The notes under the pieces were generated by a model that worked only from the letters and a program-made list of their open reading frames with translations, was not told the DNA's origin and ran no database searches. Position numbers and translations under genes: made by a program. This document shows positions 8,701 to 16,640 of a stretch of 20,518 nt of DNA, one piece after another; position 1 is the first letter of the stretch; each line of letters begins with the position of its first letter. The DNA comes from a virus. Location: positions 1-20,518 of the IMG/VR virus record IMGVR_UViG_3300044642_000435; one strand, 5' to 3'.

Positions 8701-11079
8701 TTAAAAGACCCTGACCAACAATGTGTTTTAATCTTAAATAGAGGTGTTGACCCTAATGTACCGAGAGTAAAAATTAGATACGATTTAAATATTTTATTTG
8801 GTAAAAATTTAGGAAGTGACCCATCATTAATTATTGAAGGGAATTATAAAATGAATTATCCAATTCAGGGTAAATTTAAGAATGTAAGTCACGATGAAAA
8901 TAATTTACCAAATAATTTAGCGACAGATTCATATTCTGGGGAAAAATTATATTTCGATACGTTTGATTTTACAGCGGACACCCCTTCATTTTCATCATTT
9001 ACATCACCATTATTTAGTTATTATTCTAAATTAGATAACAATGCGTTAACTTATAAACCAAGTTGTCCTCCACCTCCGAATGGTCTTGAAGACCCATTAC
9101 CAGTTTCTTATGGTGCTCAAGCAAGTAGTGTATATGGTTTAAACGTTATTGGTCAAAATGATTTTACAAAGGAATGGAATGCTCCTGTAACGGTGAATAT
9201 ATATCCTTATCCTAGCTCGCCAGAATGTACATCTTATAACCCTGTAAGTAATGGTAATGGTTCAGATACTAATACAAATAGAGGTTATTATGTTGGAGAA
9301 ATAGTTGAAGGTGGGTCGTTGGCGTATATGAGATTAACTGTTGGTCTACCAACAAATTATAGTTATGATTGGACAGGTAATTATTTTGCACCAATATATG
9401 ATACAACAGGAAATACTTTAACTTATATATTAACGTCAAACGATAATAATAGAATGGTTATGAGGTCGGATAGATTACCGACCTCAACTACTGTTGAACA
9501 AACTTGTTGTAATGGATTTTCGTTACAACATAATTCATCTTTTATGATGTATGATATTCCTGATGAAGGTTTAGTGGGTATTGATACAGCTGTTAGTGCG
9601 GCATCTACAGGTGGGGGAGGAGCATCCCAAGATTTAACGGGGGATACTCAAAATTTCACAAATAGTGTTATTGATTCATTTACTTGTAGTGGGTCTGTAC
9701 CATTAGAGTGTTATGGGGATGATGGTAATGGTAATATTGTAATAAATCATGGTGGGTGTGAAGAATATAATGGAGAAACAATCTTTCAAGGAGGTTGTTA
9801 TATTGTTGTAACAACAGTTTTTGTTTCATTACTTCGAGATTTTGGTTTATTAACTGAGTGGATATCTAGAAGTAGTATTAATCTTGGTGCGTGTAGAAAT
9901 GTTTGGTCACATATATTTGCAAATAATTGGATAAATGGTACTTTATACGCGTATTCCTTCCATAATGACGTTACGTATGGTAGCCCATTTGGGAACCAAC
10001 CAAATGTTCCAAATAGTGAATTTTGTACAGATACGTTAGTGTTACACCCAACTAATAATTTTTATTATAGATGTAGTCCATATAAAGATTCTACAGGTAT
10101 TTTTATTGGTAAAGATAGACCATCATCTTCTAGTTTTAGTAATGCTCAAGGAGATAATTTTAATTATTTATTAACTCCAACAACTTTAATTGATTTAGGA
10201 CCAAGAAGTGCTTATTTACAAGAATTAGTTATGTCGGACGCATACGATGGGTATGTTGCAAATAAATTATCGACAACTACGTATGGTAATGTGACAGAAA
10301 TATTAAATTTATTGATTATTAGTCGATTAATAAATAAAAGTTTTATTGACCAAATGTTACAATTTTTAGTAGGGTCTAATATTACGGCATATTTTAGTCG
10401 TGTTAAATACAAAGTTGATGGTGATTATTCTCAATTGATTTCAATCAATTCAGAACTTGGGGTATCTCCTTTTGAATCTTTAAATTATCCTGATAATCCA
10501 TTTCCTCAACAAAATCCTGTTTATTGGAATGGATTTGCTTCGGATAGTGCGGTTATAGGGATTTTCTTTAGTTCGGATACTCAAACTAGAGATTTTATTA
10601 CACCAAAAAGAACGATTGTTGATAATACTGTACCAGCCAATTCGCCTTGTGGGTTTAGTTATTTTGATGCGTTTAGTCAAACAGTTCCATTCTATCAATG
10701 GAGAATTGAAGAATTGTCAAGTAAACCGTCAATATTTGGAAAAGAAGATAATGGTTGGAATACAGACCCAATTAATGGTGATGGTAGTTTTCTTTCGTTA
10801 AAATATCAATCAATGGATAGAATAGAAACAACATCAAGATATTTTAGAGGTACGGCAAATAATTCATCTGAAACTAATTATTATAAAGGTTATATATTCG
10901 CGGTTAACAATCTCGGTCAAATAGATGAAAATATTTCAAATTGGGATAAAAATAATCCGGAACCAGACTCAGTAACTGTTGGGGCTCCGTTTCATTTTTA
11001 CTTTGGTTTAAAGAAAGGTGCGTCTGCGTTTGATAGGTTTACAACTAAATGGATTGATACAACAACATTTGTTAATTAA
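5791..11079 (+). CDS. Giant presumed virion/baseplate protein with CarboxypepD_reg-like domain and internal membrane block
   Basis: The largest product here (1762 aa); I do not recognise a named family for the full length. Residues about 49-170 look like a regulatory-carboxypeptidase-type beta-sandwich: GVLVGRVSV..GIPNAKVSIFVP, then TNTSGDYMIFGLPTGSQTIV, with an insertion between the two halves. Residues 512-600 are almost wholly hydrophobic, with only Arg525, His536 and Arg546 charged, enough for about four membrane helices. A CDLCDC motif (C621, C624, C626) follows. The remaining C-terminal two thirds is rich in Gly, Ser, Thr, Asn and Tyr, with a Pro run near 1092 and a GGGG linker near 1275, consistent with extended beta structure. 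Position between gp6-like and other presumed virion genes suggests a baseplate or tail role. A membrane-assembly or membrane-inserting protein is the main alternative. Confidence 0.85.
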   Translation: MSNSFRIRTEPGVDKSLNVLIDQEFEYLEILSLKILQSQIYTRQCSDYGVLVGRVSVNNGFGIPNAKVSIFVPLDSTDELDPVISELYPYKSLSDLNDDGYRYNLLPYTQSHSGHIPTGTFFTRKDVLVDPTLIQVYDKYYKFSTVTNTSGDYMIFGLPTGSQTIVVDIDLSDIGEFSLSPQDLIRMGIATPSQVAGVTFKSSTNLRSLPQIVTINRTVEVEPLWGQPQICNLGITRTDFDLSSEAGIDINPTAIFMGSIVSTTDDDALKRTCQVRGNAGYLCSLTTGPGEILGIRQTIFQDEYGRPILESFDLDEGGKVIDSNGTWLIDIPMNLDYYITNEFGEQVLSNDPKKGVPTRAKCRFKVKWDQSPSLSEQIKRGYFIVPNVREHGWTSSGSDPLSDSNRALNSPYDLAMKSYAFSLDWADYGYTGTSNSSGANIGRQMIQEAIDCDDKFYVMQYNKVYTVSQLVDKFRKGITPDRFIGIKNILDDSCNSENNKFPTNDSNMRFDIIYILYSFLMMVFRPVLYGLLITMHLLYFTIMLLRILVIPALILYYTVQIINTAILVVGTVPYALGLIVGYLLQIILYILLIAAFVIILKELWKMDLKGISLPMLTYPDCDLCDCSVGQTPSTEGTVSEDATASVSDISGDSTEEFPCPYIYLDPKPDNALSSSLVLLGVSSPLYKIPGNSVESYIKNAVTSIYSGKIPAGDSDNSVGIPKVQEIVYELNGSQENDYIFSSNLTLAERINLFNTKAKYFDNSPGVNPGGGVNRIKVTFDPDNNPPTQTTNFHYDNTIVILCDKNSLSSLSVGQMISFQNPTLTKDINLFSGVTNSYGNQAISGFTSTGMTQVSFYYANPNLAGTPVQINYNVMLTGSTEFTGTTNGYNNYYKFPMDLEYFQVITGMTYSEFSGQCGTSIPNSLNERFLFNEMFLQRWAGGGQITPGCWVGDYTKDGSQDFPILKKPINYLKDPDQQCVLILNRGVDPNVPRVKIRYDLNILFGKNLGSDPSLIIEGNYKMNYPIQGKFKNVSHDENNLPNNLATDSYSGEKLYFDTFDFTADTPSFSSFTSPLFSYYSKLDNNALTYKPSCPPPPNGLEDPLPVSYGAQASSVYGLNVIGQNDFTKEWNAPVTVNIYPYPSSPECTSYNPVSNGNGSDTNTNRGYYVGEIVEGGSLAYMRLTVGLPTNYSYDWTGNYFAPIYDTTGNTLTYILTSNDNNRMVMRSDRLPTSTTVEQTCCNGFSLQHNSSFMMYDIPDEGLVGIDTAVSAASTGGGGASQDLTGDTQNFTNSVIDSFTCSGSVPLECYGDDGNGNIVINHGGCEEYNGETIFQGGCYIVVTTVFVSLLRDFGLLTEWISRSSINLGACRNVWSHIFANNWINGTLYAYSFHNDVTYGSPFGNQPNVPNSEFCTDTLVLHPTNNFYYRCSPYKDSTGIFIGKDRPSSSSFSNAQGDNFNYLLTPTTLIDLGPRSAYLQELVMSDAYDGYVANKLSTTTYGNVTEILNLLIISRLINKSFIDQMLQFLVGSNITAYFSRVKYKVDGDYSQLISINSELGVSPFESLNYPDNPFPQQNPVYWNGFASDSAVIGIFFSSDTQTRDFITPKRTIVDNTVPANSPCGFSYFDAFSQTVPFYQWRIEELSSKPSIFGKEDNGWNTDPINGDGSFLSLKYQSMDRIETTSRYFRGTANNSSETNYYKGYIFAVNNLGQIDENISNWDKNNPEPDSVTVGAPFHFYFGLKKGASAFDRFTTKWIDTTTFVN
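7318..7590 (+). other. Internal transmembrane block of the 1762-aa protein
   Basis: Encodes residues 510-600. From 547 to 600 there is no charged residue at all, and across 512-600 only two Arg and one His. The segment can be read as about four helices, with Arg525 and Arg546 at the first turns. It is in frame and flanked by ordinary soluble-type sequence, so it is not a frameshift artefact. Confidence 0.8.
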
Positions 11080-11081
11080 TT

Positions 11082-12905
11082 ATGGGTAATAGAATAGATA
11101 CAAGAGTAATTTTAGGTTCATTAAGGTATAAGTCGGCTCCGGATACTAATCTGATGTTTAATGTACCTTTAGTACAAACAGCGCAACAAAATGTTGAGTT
11201 TGATAGGAATATTGATGTGAATTTAGAACAAGTGTTTGATGATGAAAGACAAAAATCTGATATATTTAGACCTACATGTAAATTTTCCGTGTTATTTAAT
11301 AATTCGTACACCGGATTTACAAATTATGTTCCGTTAGAAAATAATTTGTATTATGTAAATGAGGTGGCAGCGGCAAAGGCAAATTGTCCCATAGACCCAA
11401 AGATTGCGTGGACAGGATTCCCCCAATATCATGAATTTGATTTTATTAGAAGTGATTACAATGTTTCGGGTTATACTGTTTTGGATGTTAGTGGTTATAG
11501 TCATGTTAATTTTGTAAGCAAAAGTGCTTCAACATATAATTGGAATCATTTTATAAGTTATCCTTTTGAAAATGATTATAACCAACAATTAGAGGCAATT
11601 GAGAAAAAAACAACTGAAACTTTAACTTGGGTGGCATCGTCCGGTATACCATTTATCATTGAAAACGATGAAAATAATGGACAAAATATTGTGGCATTTA
11701 GATGTCCGGTTAAACATGGTTTAACTGCGGGTGAATCGGTTAAGTTAAATTTTTCATACAATAATAATGACACTTTTACAGTATATTCATTAGGCGATGG
11801 GTTTGCGGGTAGTGATTTATATATTTTTAATATTTTTAATGTTGGATTTACAGGTACAACATTTGATGATGGTGTTGAGGGTACGTTTAAAAGAGTTATT
11901 AATTCAGATAATCCTAATGATACTACATCAATGTATTATGTTAGAAAACATAAGATTTTAACTAATGTTGATGATGCGGTTTTAGTTAACGCGGGATTTG
12001 ACCAAAATATTTTTGGTATTAAGAAAAAATATGAAAGTAGTGGTTATACACCTAACAGAATTTCGAGAGTTTCAATAAAGGAAGGTTCACAAAATTACAC
12101 ATTATCTTTTAGTAAAGATATTAAAATAAATCCATTATTAGACAATTTACAACGACCAATTACAGAGTTATTTTTTACAACTATTTGGAAAGGTTATTTC
12201 GGATTAACTCTTGGAAGACCAAAAGGTGCTGGATTAGGGTATTATGGTTTAAAACAAGGTTATGAGTTTAATTTACCTTTAGACCCTGTAACTAAACTAC
12301 CATCTGTTTGGTGGGGTGATAATAACTCAAAATCAAACACTAATTTTCCTTTAGGTACTTATCAAACACCATTGGGGGTTTTGTTATCGCCAGCTGGTCA
12401 AAAAATTAATTTTACATATGTTTTACCATTAAAAGAAGGTGATACGTTAGACGGTGATTATTGTGAATGGAATAATTTTGAACAAACTGAAAGAGTTATT
12501 TCAAAATTGTACCATAAAATCACATATAATCCACAAGTGTTTAATATAGGAACACCAAAACCTGCGGGACTTAATATGTCATCAGGTAATCCTTATGGTT
12601 ATTATTATCAACCTCATCAAGGTTTAACTATTAGGTCTTTTTCTCCGTATGTTGAAGAAGGTAATAAGAAAAATGTTGTTGATGTTCCGAATTATTCGTA
12701 TTTCTCGTCAAGTAAAGATGCCTTCTTGTGGAAAGATTTATATAGTTATGGTTATATAGATTCGGATAATGTTGGAGTTAATTATCCATTTTTAAATGGT
12801 GTTCATTATCCAAATGAGACAATTATTTTTAGAATAATACCGGAAGGAACTAATTATAGTGAACAAAACATAACCGCAGAACCAATAATAGACGATTGTG
12901 AGTAA
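11082..12905 (+). CDS. Presumed tail/baseplate structural protein, 607 aa, unknown family
   Basis: Not recognised at family level. The 607-aa product has no signal peptide or membrane segment. It is rich in Asn, Tyr, Phe, Gly and Thr with alternating short beta-like stretches (for example SGYTVLDVSGYSHVNFVSK and WKGYFGLTLGRPKGAGLGYYG), like large virion beta-proteins. The start is the ATG two bases after the stop of the 1762-aa gene. It ends in DDCE with its last 8 bases overlapping the start of the next gene. Its place inside the run of baseplate-type genes is the main argument for a structural role. It could equally be a cofactor of the 1762-aa protein, with which it probably shares a transcript. 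Confidence 0.8.
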   Translation: MGNRIDTRVILGSLRYKSAPDTNLMFNVPLVQTAQQNVEFDRNIDVNLEQVFDDERQKSDIFRPTCKFSVLFNNSYTGFTNYVPLENNLYYVNEVAAAKANCPIDPKIAWTGFPQYHEFDFIRSDYNVSGYTVLDVSGYSHVNFVSKSASTYNWNHFISYPFENDYNQQLEAIEKKTTETLTWVASSGIPFIIENDENNGQNIVAFRCPVKHGLTAGESVKLNFSYNNNDTFTVYSLGDGFAGSDLYIFNIFNVGFTGTTFDDGVEGTFKRVINSDNPNDTTSMYYVRKHKILTNVDDAVLVNAGFDQNIFGIKKKYESSGYTPNRISRVSIKEGSQNYTLSFSKDIKINPLLDNLQRPITELFFTTIWKGYFGLTLGRPKGAGLGYYGLKQGYEFNLPLDPVTKLPSVWWGDNNSKSNTNFPLGTYQTPLGVLLSPAGQKINFTYVLPLKEGDTLDGDYCEWNNFEQTERVISKLYHKITYNPQVFNIGTPKPAGLNMSSGNPYGYYYQPHQGLTIRSFSPYVEEGNKKNVVDVPNYSYFSSSKDAFLWKDLYSYGYIDSDNVGVNYPFLNGVHYPNETIIFRIIPEGTNYSEQNITAEPIIDDCE

Positions 12906-13698
12906 TAAATTTAGATTTGTAATCCCAAATGATGAACAGTACATTCTTTTACCGATTGAACTTAAATGGGATATGTATGGTCAAGAAGATAGTATTGAAC
13001 TTTATGAAGAGGATGTCATAAAGGAGATAATAGGTGTTGCTGAAGATTTTGAATTACTGAGGTTTTCACACGCACCATATGATAATGATACAAAAACTGA
13101 CGTTAAATATGATTTTCATTTTTATAGTGGTAATCCTACTAATGTAACAACGGCGACTAATAATGATTGGGTGACTAGTTATTTACCGGAAGGTTTTACT
13201 AAAACTGAAATTTACTATTTTGAAAAACCTTTTACCAAATCGTTTTTCAAATTAGATTTTTATGATACGATGGATGGTAAATCTCAAACCAATTATTTCA
13301 CAATAATTATACCGGTTCAACAGGGGTTTACGGAATTGGCTAATTTATCTCCATATATACCTGATGTTTTAATTAAAAAGCCATCGTATAAATTAGATTT
13401 TGTTGGGGATAAAGAAGGGTTTTTCATTTATTGGTTAAAAAATGTTAAATTTTACAATTTAACAACTTTTTACATGAGTGCAAAATTTTTTGATGGAAGA
13501 TTAGGTGTTTATGTTAAAATGATGAAAGTACCGCAATCATCTCCATTGATTCCAAGTGTTTTTAATTTTGAGTCGAAGTATTTTTATTATAAAGTAAATT
13601 TGGATTACGTTAATAAAACGTATGAGATTTTAGATGATTTAAATGTTAGAGCTGGAACGGCAAGTTCCATAAAATGGTATGAATATATTAATCCATAA
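12898..13698 (+). CDS. Presumed tail structural protein, 266 aa, unknown family
   Basis: Not recognised. The 266-aa product is rich in aromatic residues and Asp/Lys, has no signal peptide or membrane helix, and reads as beta-rich (for example DFHFYSGNPTNV, YFTIIIPVQQGF, FFIYWLKNVKFYNLTTFYM). The start chosen is GTG at 12898, giving MSNKFRFVIPNDEQ and an 8-base overlap with the gene before. The next in-frame ATG is 25 codons later and would remove a well-formed N-terminus. The stop shares a base with the next ATG (TAATG at 13696-13700), so translation is probably coupled both ways. The role is inferred only from its neighbours. Confidence 0.8.
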   Translation: MSNKFRFVIPNDEQYILLPIELKWDMYGQEDSIELYEEDVIKEIIGVAEDFELLRFSHAPYDNDTKTDVKYDFHFYSGNPTNVTTATNNDWVTSYLPEGFTKTEIYYFEKPFTKSFFKLDFYDTMDGKSQTNYFTIIIPVQQGFTELANLSPYIPDVLIKKPSYKLDFVGDKEGFFIYWLKNVKFYNLTTFYMSAKFFDGRLGVYVKMMKVPQSSPLIPSVFNFESKYFYYKVNLDYVNKTYEILDDLNVRAGTASSIKWYEYINP

Positions 13699-14921
13699 TG
13701 AGTGCAAACACATATCGTATAAGAATATCTCCTGAAGTAATTAATGGTGATGTTTTTAAAATTAGTTATATCGGAGACCCGTATCTTGAAGAACAAAAAA
13801 TACCATTTTGTTGTGATATCTATACTCGTGAGGTAACCAAATATATTGATGGGAATGCTTATGTATATTCGTCAATGACTCAAATATTAACAGGAGGAAC
13901 AAACACTTCTAATATTTCAAAAGCAACACTCAAACCTGGTACATCATTATTAACAGGTTTAACGATTCCAATATTAATTACTGAAAATACGGTAGATGTT
14001 GGATATTATTCAGTTTTTGATGGAATGGTATTACAACAAGAGGTTATGACTAACTTTTTGTTCTCAGCCAATACAATCGACCCATATACTTATAATTTTT
14101 ATAATACTTCGGACGTTGAATTTAAAAAATACTTATCATTTTCAAATTATGAAATTGATTGGGGTGATGGTTCCCCAAAACAAATAATAACTTCTACTAG
14201 TCCTAGTTTTTATTCACATACTTATCCGCCAAGTCCTTCTAGTGGGTTTACTATTAGTATGTCAGGCATGAGTCCGTGGGGTTCCAATGTGGTGAAGAAA
14301 ACAATATATGTACCATTTACTAATGTGACAATATTAGACCCAAAAGGAAGGACTTGTTTTACACCTATGGGTGGTAATTGGTCGGCAACTTCAGTTTGTT
14401 ATGATTTTATTTATAGTGGAGATGCTAGTTGTCAAACATATCAAAGTGGTGTTAACCCTTATTTAACTGTCCCATTAGTTGTAACAGGATATACACAATC
14501 ATCGGTGTCTGATTTAAAGGTTTATGGTAATAAATCTACTTTAGATAATGGTAATTATAAAATAGGTGTCCAAGTGACAGGTACGACAGGTGTTGTCGGT
14601 ACATATTGGGGCGGAAGTGCAAATGGTAATCAATTATATACCGGATATACAATTAATGGTGTTGATTATTATGATTATAATGATGGTACGACTCTATTTG
14701 TTGTTAGTGGTGTTACACCAATAGATACGGTATGTGAACCAATTGTAAAAAATGAAGCATTATTAAATGTAATTGATGAGCCAGAAGTTCAATCTAATGT
14801 GTTCATTGAACGGGGGAAAGTTTCTGGATTAGAATCGATGGAACGATTAGGTGAAGTTGATAATTTGGGAGACCTTGAAAAATATGGGTATAAGTTTTTT
14901 AATATAATAAAAGTAGATTAA
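13698..14921 (+). CDS. Presumed virion protein with PKD-like domain, 407 aa
   Basis: A 407-aa protein of unknown overall family. Residues about 130-205 contain a PKD-like beta-sandwich signature: YEIDWGDGSPKQI (W155-GDG at 156-158), then SHTYPP and SGFTISM. This domain type usually mediates protein or carbohydrate contacts on surfaces. The C-terminus (about 369-403: ERGKVSGLESMERLGEVDN followed by LGDLEKYGYKFFN) is a compact charged motif that I recall from proteins of large Bacteroidota phages, though I cannot verify this here. The ATG shares a base with the previous stop (TAATG). The 25-base gap before the homing endonuclease and the TAA at 14919-14921 suggest that this gene once abutted the 304-aa gene directly. 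A baseplate-peripheral or fibre-attachment role is plausible. Confidence 0.82.
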   Translation: MSANTYRIRISPEVINGDVFKISYIGDPYLEEQKIPFCCDIYTREVTKYIDGNAYVYSSMTQILTGGTNTSNISKATLKPGTSLLTGLTIPILITENTVDVGYYSVFDGMVLQQEVMTNFLFSANTIDPYTYNFYNTSDVEFKKYLSFSNYEIDWGDGSPKQIITSTSPSFYSHTYPPSPSSGFTISMSGMSPWGSNVVKKTIYVPFTNVTILDPKGRTCFTPMGGNWSATSVCYDFIYSGDASCQTYQSGVNPYLTVPLVVTGYTQSSVSDLKVYGNKSTLDNGNYKIGVQVTGTTGVVGTYWGGSANGNQLYTGYTINGVDYYDYNDGTTLFVVSGVTPIDTVCEPIVKNEALLNVIDEPEVQSNVFIERGKVSGLESMERLGEVDNLGDLEKYGYKFFNIIKVD

Positions 14922-14930
14922 AAATATAAA

Positions 14931-14946
14931 ATTGATATTTATCAAT
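14931..14946 (+). promoter_or_regulatory. Small hairpin directly before the homing endonuclease start, with a -10-like element
   Basis: ATTGAT (14931-14936) pairs with ATCAAT (14941-14946) around a 4-base loop, and the ATG follows at once (14947). Just upstream, TATAAAAT (14925-14932) matches the T4 late promoter TATAAATA at 6 of 8 bases. A transcript started from it would begin inside the hairpin and lack its 5' arm. T4 I-TevI is controlled by such an arrangement. The stem is short and A/T-rich, so this is tentative. Confidence 0.3.
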
Positions 14947-15729
14947 ATGAAACAAATTGTTTTTACATTAAAAGATATTGGAAAAATTAAAGAATTTTAT
15001 TCTAATAGTTTAAGTTGCTCACACATTGGGAAAATTTTTGATGTTAGTAAAACACCTATTATTAAGATATTAAAGCAGGAAGGGTTATTGAAAAAAGGTT
15101 ATAGTAATGGAAAAAAAATTATATTAACTAATGAACAAAAAAAAATAATTAAAAATTTATATATAATTGAGAAAAAAAATTGTAAAGAAATTGGTGATAC
15201 TCTAAATCTTACAGAATCATTTATTAATAAATATCTTGGGACAGTTAATTATAGAAGAAGTAAAAGTGAAGCCAATTCTGAATATAGAAAAGGTAAAAAA
15301 TTACCTCAAAAAACTAAAAATAATATGAAAATTGCTCAACAAAAATTGAGTAAAAGTGGTAATAGAAAACAAACCGGTGGTGTTTGTAAAATTTTTAATG
15401 TTGACGGTATTAAATGTCAGGGTACTTATGAAAAATTTTACATTGAAAAATTAATCAATGAAAATATTTTATATCCCAAAAATTGTGAACCTATTATAAC
15501 ACCTTATGGTGTTTATTATCCTGATTTTTCATATGGTAATAAATTAATAGAAATTAAATCTGATTACACTTATAATATTTTAATTGGTGTTGAAAAAAGT
15601 CGTTTTACTAATCTAATAGAAACTAATCAATTAATGAAAATAAAATGGGTCAATGAAAATGTTTTACCTGTTGAAATTATTGTTGTTGATAAAAGAAAAA
15701 ATAAAATTATAAAAAAAGAAATTATATGA
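14947..15729 (+). CDS. Free-standing homing endonuclease, PD-(D/E)XK type with HTH and NUMOD3-like regions
   Basis: A 260-aa protein that probably cuts phage genomes lacking this insertion, so that the gene is copied in by repair. In order: a helix-turn-helix at about 21-44 (SLSCSHIGKIFDVSKTPIIK), a second at about 78-97 (NCKEIGDTLNLTESFINKYL), a basic NUMOD3-like DNA-binding segment at about 115-138 (KGKKLPQKTKNNMKIAQ), and a nuclease core at about 158-250. The core shows TYEKFYIEKL (E162), then YYPDF (D193) and IEIKS (E202, K204), the PD..ExK pattern. I start at the ATG at 14947; the TTG at 14932 lies in the hairpin and would only add five residues. The coding region is even more A-rich than its neighbours. 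Its TGA overlaps the next ATG by four bases (ATGA), so it sits seamlessly between two virion genes. Confidence 0.85.
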   Translation: MKQIVFTLKDIGKIKEFYSNSLSCSHIGKIFDVSKTPIIKILKQEGLLKKGYSNGKKIILTNEQKKIIKNLYIIEKKNCKEIGDTLNLTESFINKYLGTVNYRRSKSEANSEYRKGKKLPQKTKNNMKIAQQKLSKSGNRKQTGGVCKIFNVDGIKCQGTYEKFYIEKLINENILYPKNCEPIITPYGVYYPDFSYGNKLIEIKSDYTYNILIGVEKSRFTNLIETNQLMKIKWVNENVLPVEIIVVDKRKNKIIKKEII

Positions 15730-16640
15730 GTACTGGCACCTATGGTACAATAAGACCCGCAGATGTATCACCAGAAGATGTGGACATCATTCTTAATTAT
15801 ACACCATCAAGAGATGAAACAGATAATTTTGTATTAACAAAATTAGATGCTGTATCAATATTAAGACCTTATTTTAATAATCAACAAACGAGTTCAAGTC
15901 CAAACCCTAATGTAGAAATATTAGGTGGGTTATACAATTTAAGACTGCCTGCAGAACAATTTAACCAATTGGGTATCTACACCTTATATATTAGACCAGC
16001 GGAGATTAGAACGAGTATTTTAGATTGTGGTGTGTTATCATCATTACCTAACGTAAAAGGAATTATAATTGATTTGAACGATGTCCCAAGTCAATTTAGA
16101 AATAAATTTGTTAATCAAGGTTTAGTTGGTTTTAGAATTGAGTATTTAAACTCTGATGGAACAAAAATACCTAATTTCTTTAGAATTGTTACATCATCAT
16201 TCTTTTGTGAACCAGTTGTTCAAAATTTGACAAATACATCACAAAAAGCAATAAGATATAGATATACAGACAATAATACAAATATAATCTTTTGTACAGT
16301 TTCTCCGTCGTCATCTCCGACAAACAAACCAAATGCGACACCATATATTGGACAGCCAAATCAAAATATTATAATGTCTAATACCTTCTTTAATCCTATC
16401 ACTCTTGATATCGAGATTGCAGACCAAGATTTCTCAACATTGGCTATTGCTCTTTATGGTAATCAGACTAAATCTATGGATGATGGTATTTACACGATTT
16501 ATGATACAAATAACAACATTTACCAACAATATAATCTATACGAAATTAGAGACCAATTTAATACATTGTTATACGAAGTTAGACAAAATAGAGGAGATAA
16601 TATTGATTTTAGTAAAAACTTTACAAACATAACTGAATAA
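15726..16640 (+). CDS. Presumed tail/baseplate structural protein, 304 aa, unknown family
   Basis: Not recognised at family level. The 304-aa product has no membrane helix or signal peptide. Its N-terminal half (TYGTIRPADVSPEDVDIIL, then DAVSILRPYFNN and LRLPAEQFNQLGIYTLYIRP) reads as a folded beta domain. A middle segment (about 195-215) is Ser/Pro/Asn-rich and linker-like. The C-terminus (IYTIYDTNNNIYQQYNLYEI, then YEVRQNRGDNIDFS) is polar. The start ATG overlaps the endonuclease stop and the stop shares a base with the next ATG (TAATG at 16638-16642). That coupling and the neighbours argue for a virion role, perhaps linking the gpI-like protein to the peripheral baseplate. A short open frame inside it (16405-16632) is a shadow. 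Confidence 0.82.
   Translation: MSTGTYGTIRPADVSPEDVDIILNYTPSRDETDNFVLTKLDAVSILRPYFNNQQTSSSPNPNVEILGGLYNLRLPAEQFNQLGIYTLYIRPAEIRTSILDCGVLSSLPNVKGIIIDLNDVPSQFRNKFVNQGLVGFRIEYLNSDGTKIPNFFRIVTSSFFCEPVVQNLTNTSQKAIRYRYTDNNTNIIFCTVSPSSSPTNKPNATPYIGQPNQNIIMSNTFFNPITLDIEIADQDFSTLAIALYGNQTKSMDDGIYTIYDTNNNIYQQYNLYEIRDQFNTLLYEVRQNRGDNIDFSKNFTNITE

Noticed and set aside
14932-14946. TTG start of the homing endonuclease
   Set aside because: An ATG follows 15 bases later, and the TTG lies in the hairpin arm; the extra residues add no recognisable structure.
16405-16632. 75-codon + strand frame inside the 304-aa gene, and a similar 61-codon frame at 10616-10801
   Set aside because: Both overlap strong genes in another frame, and their products show no domain-like features.
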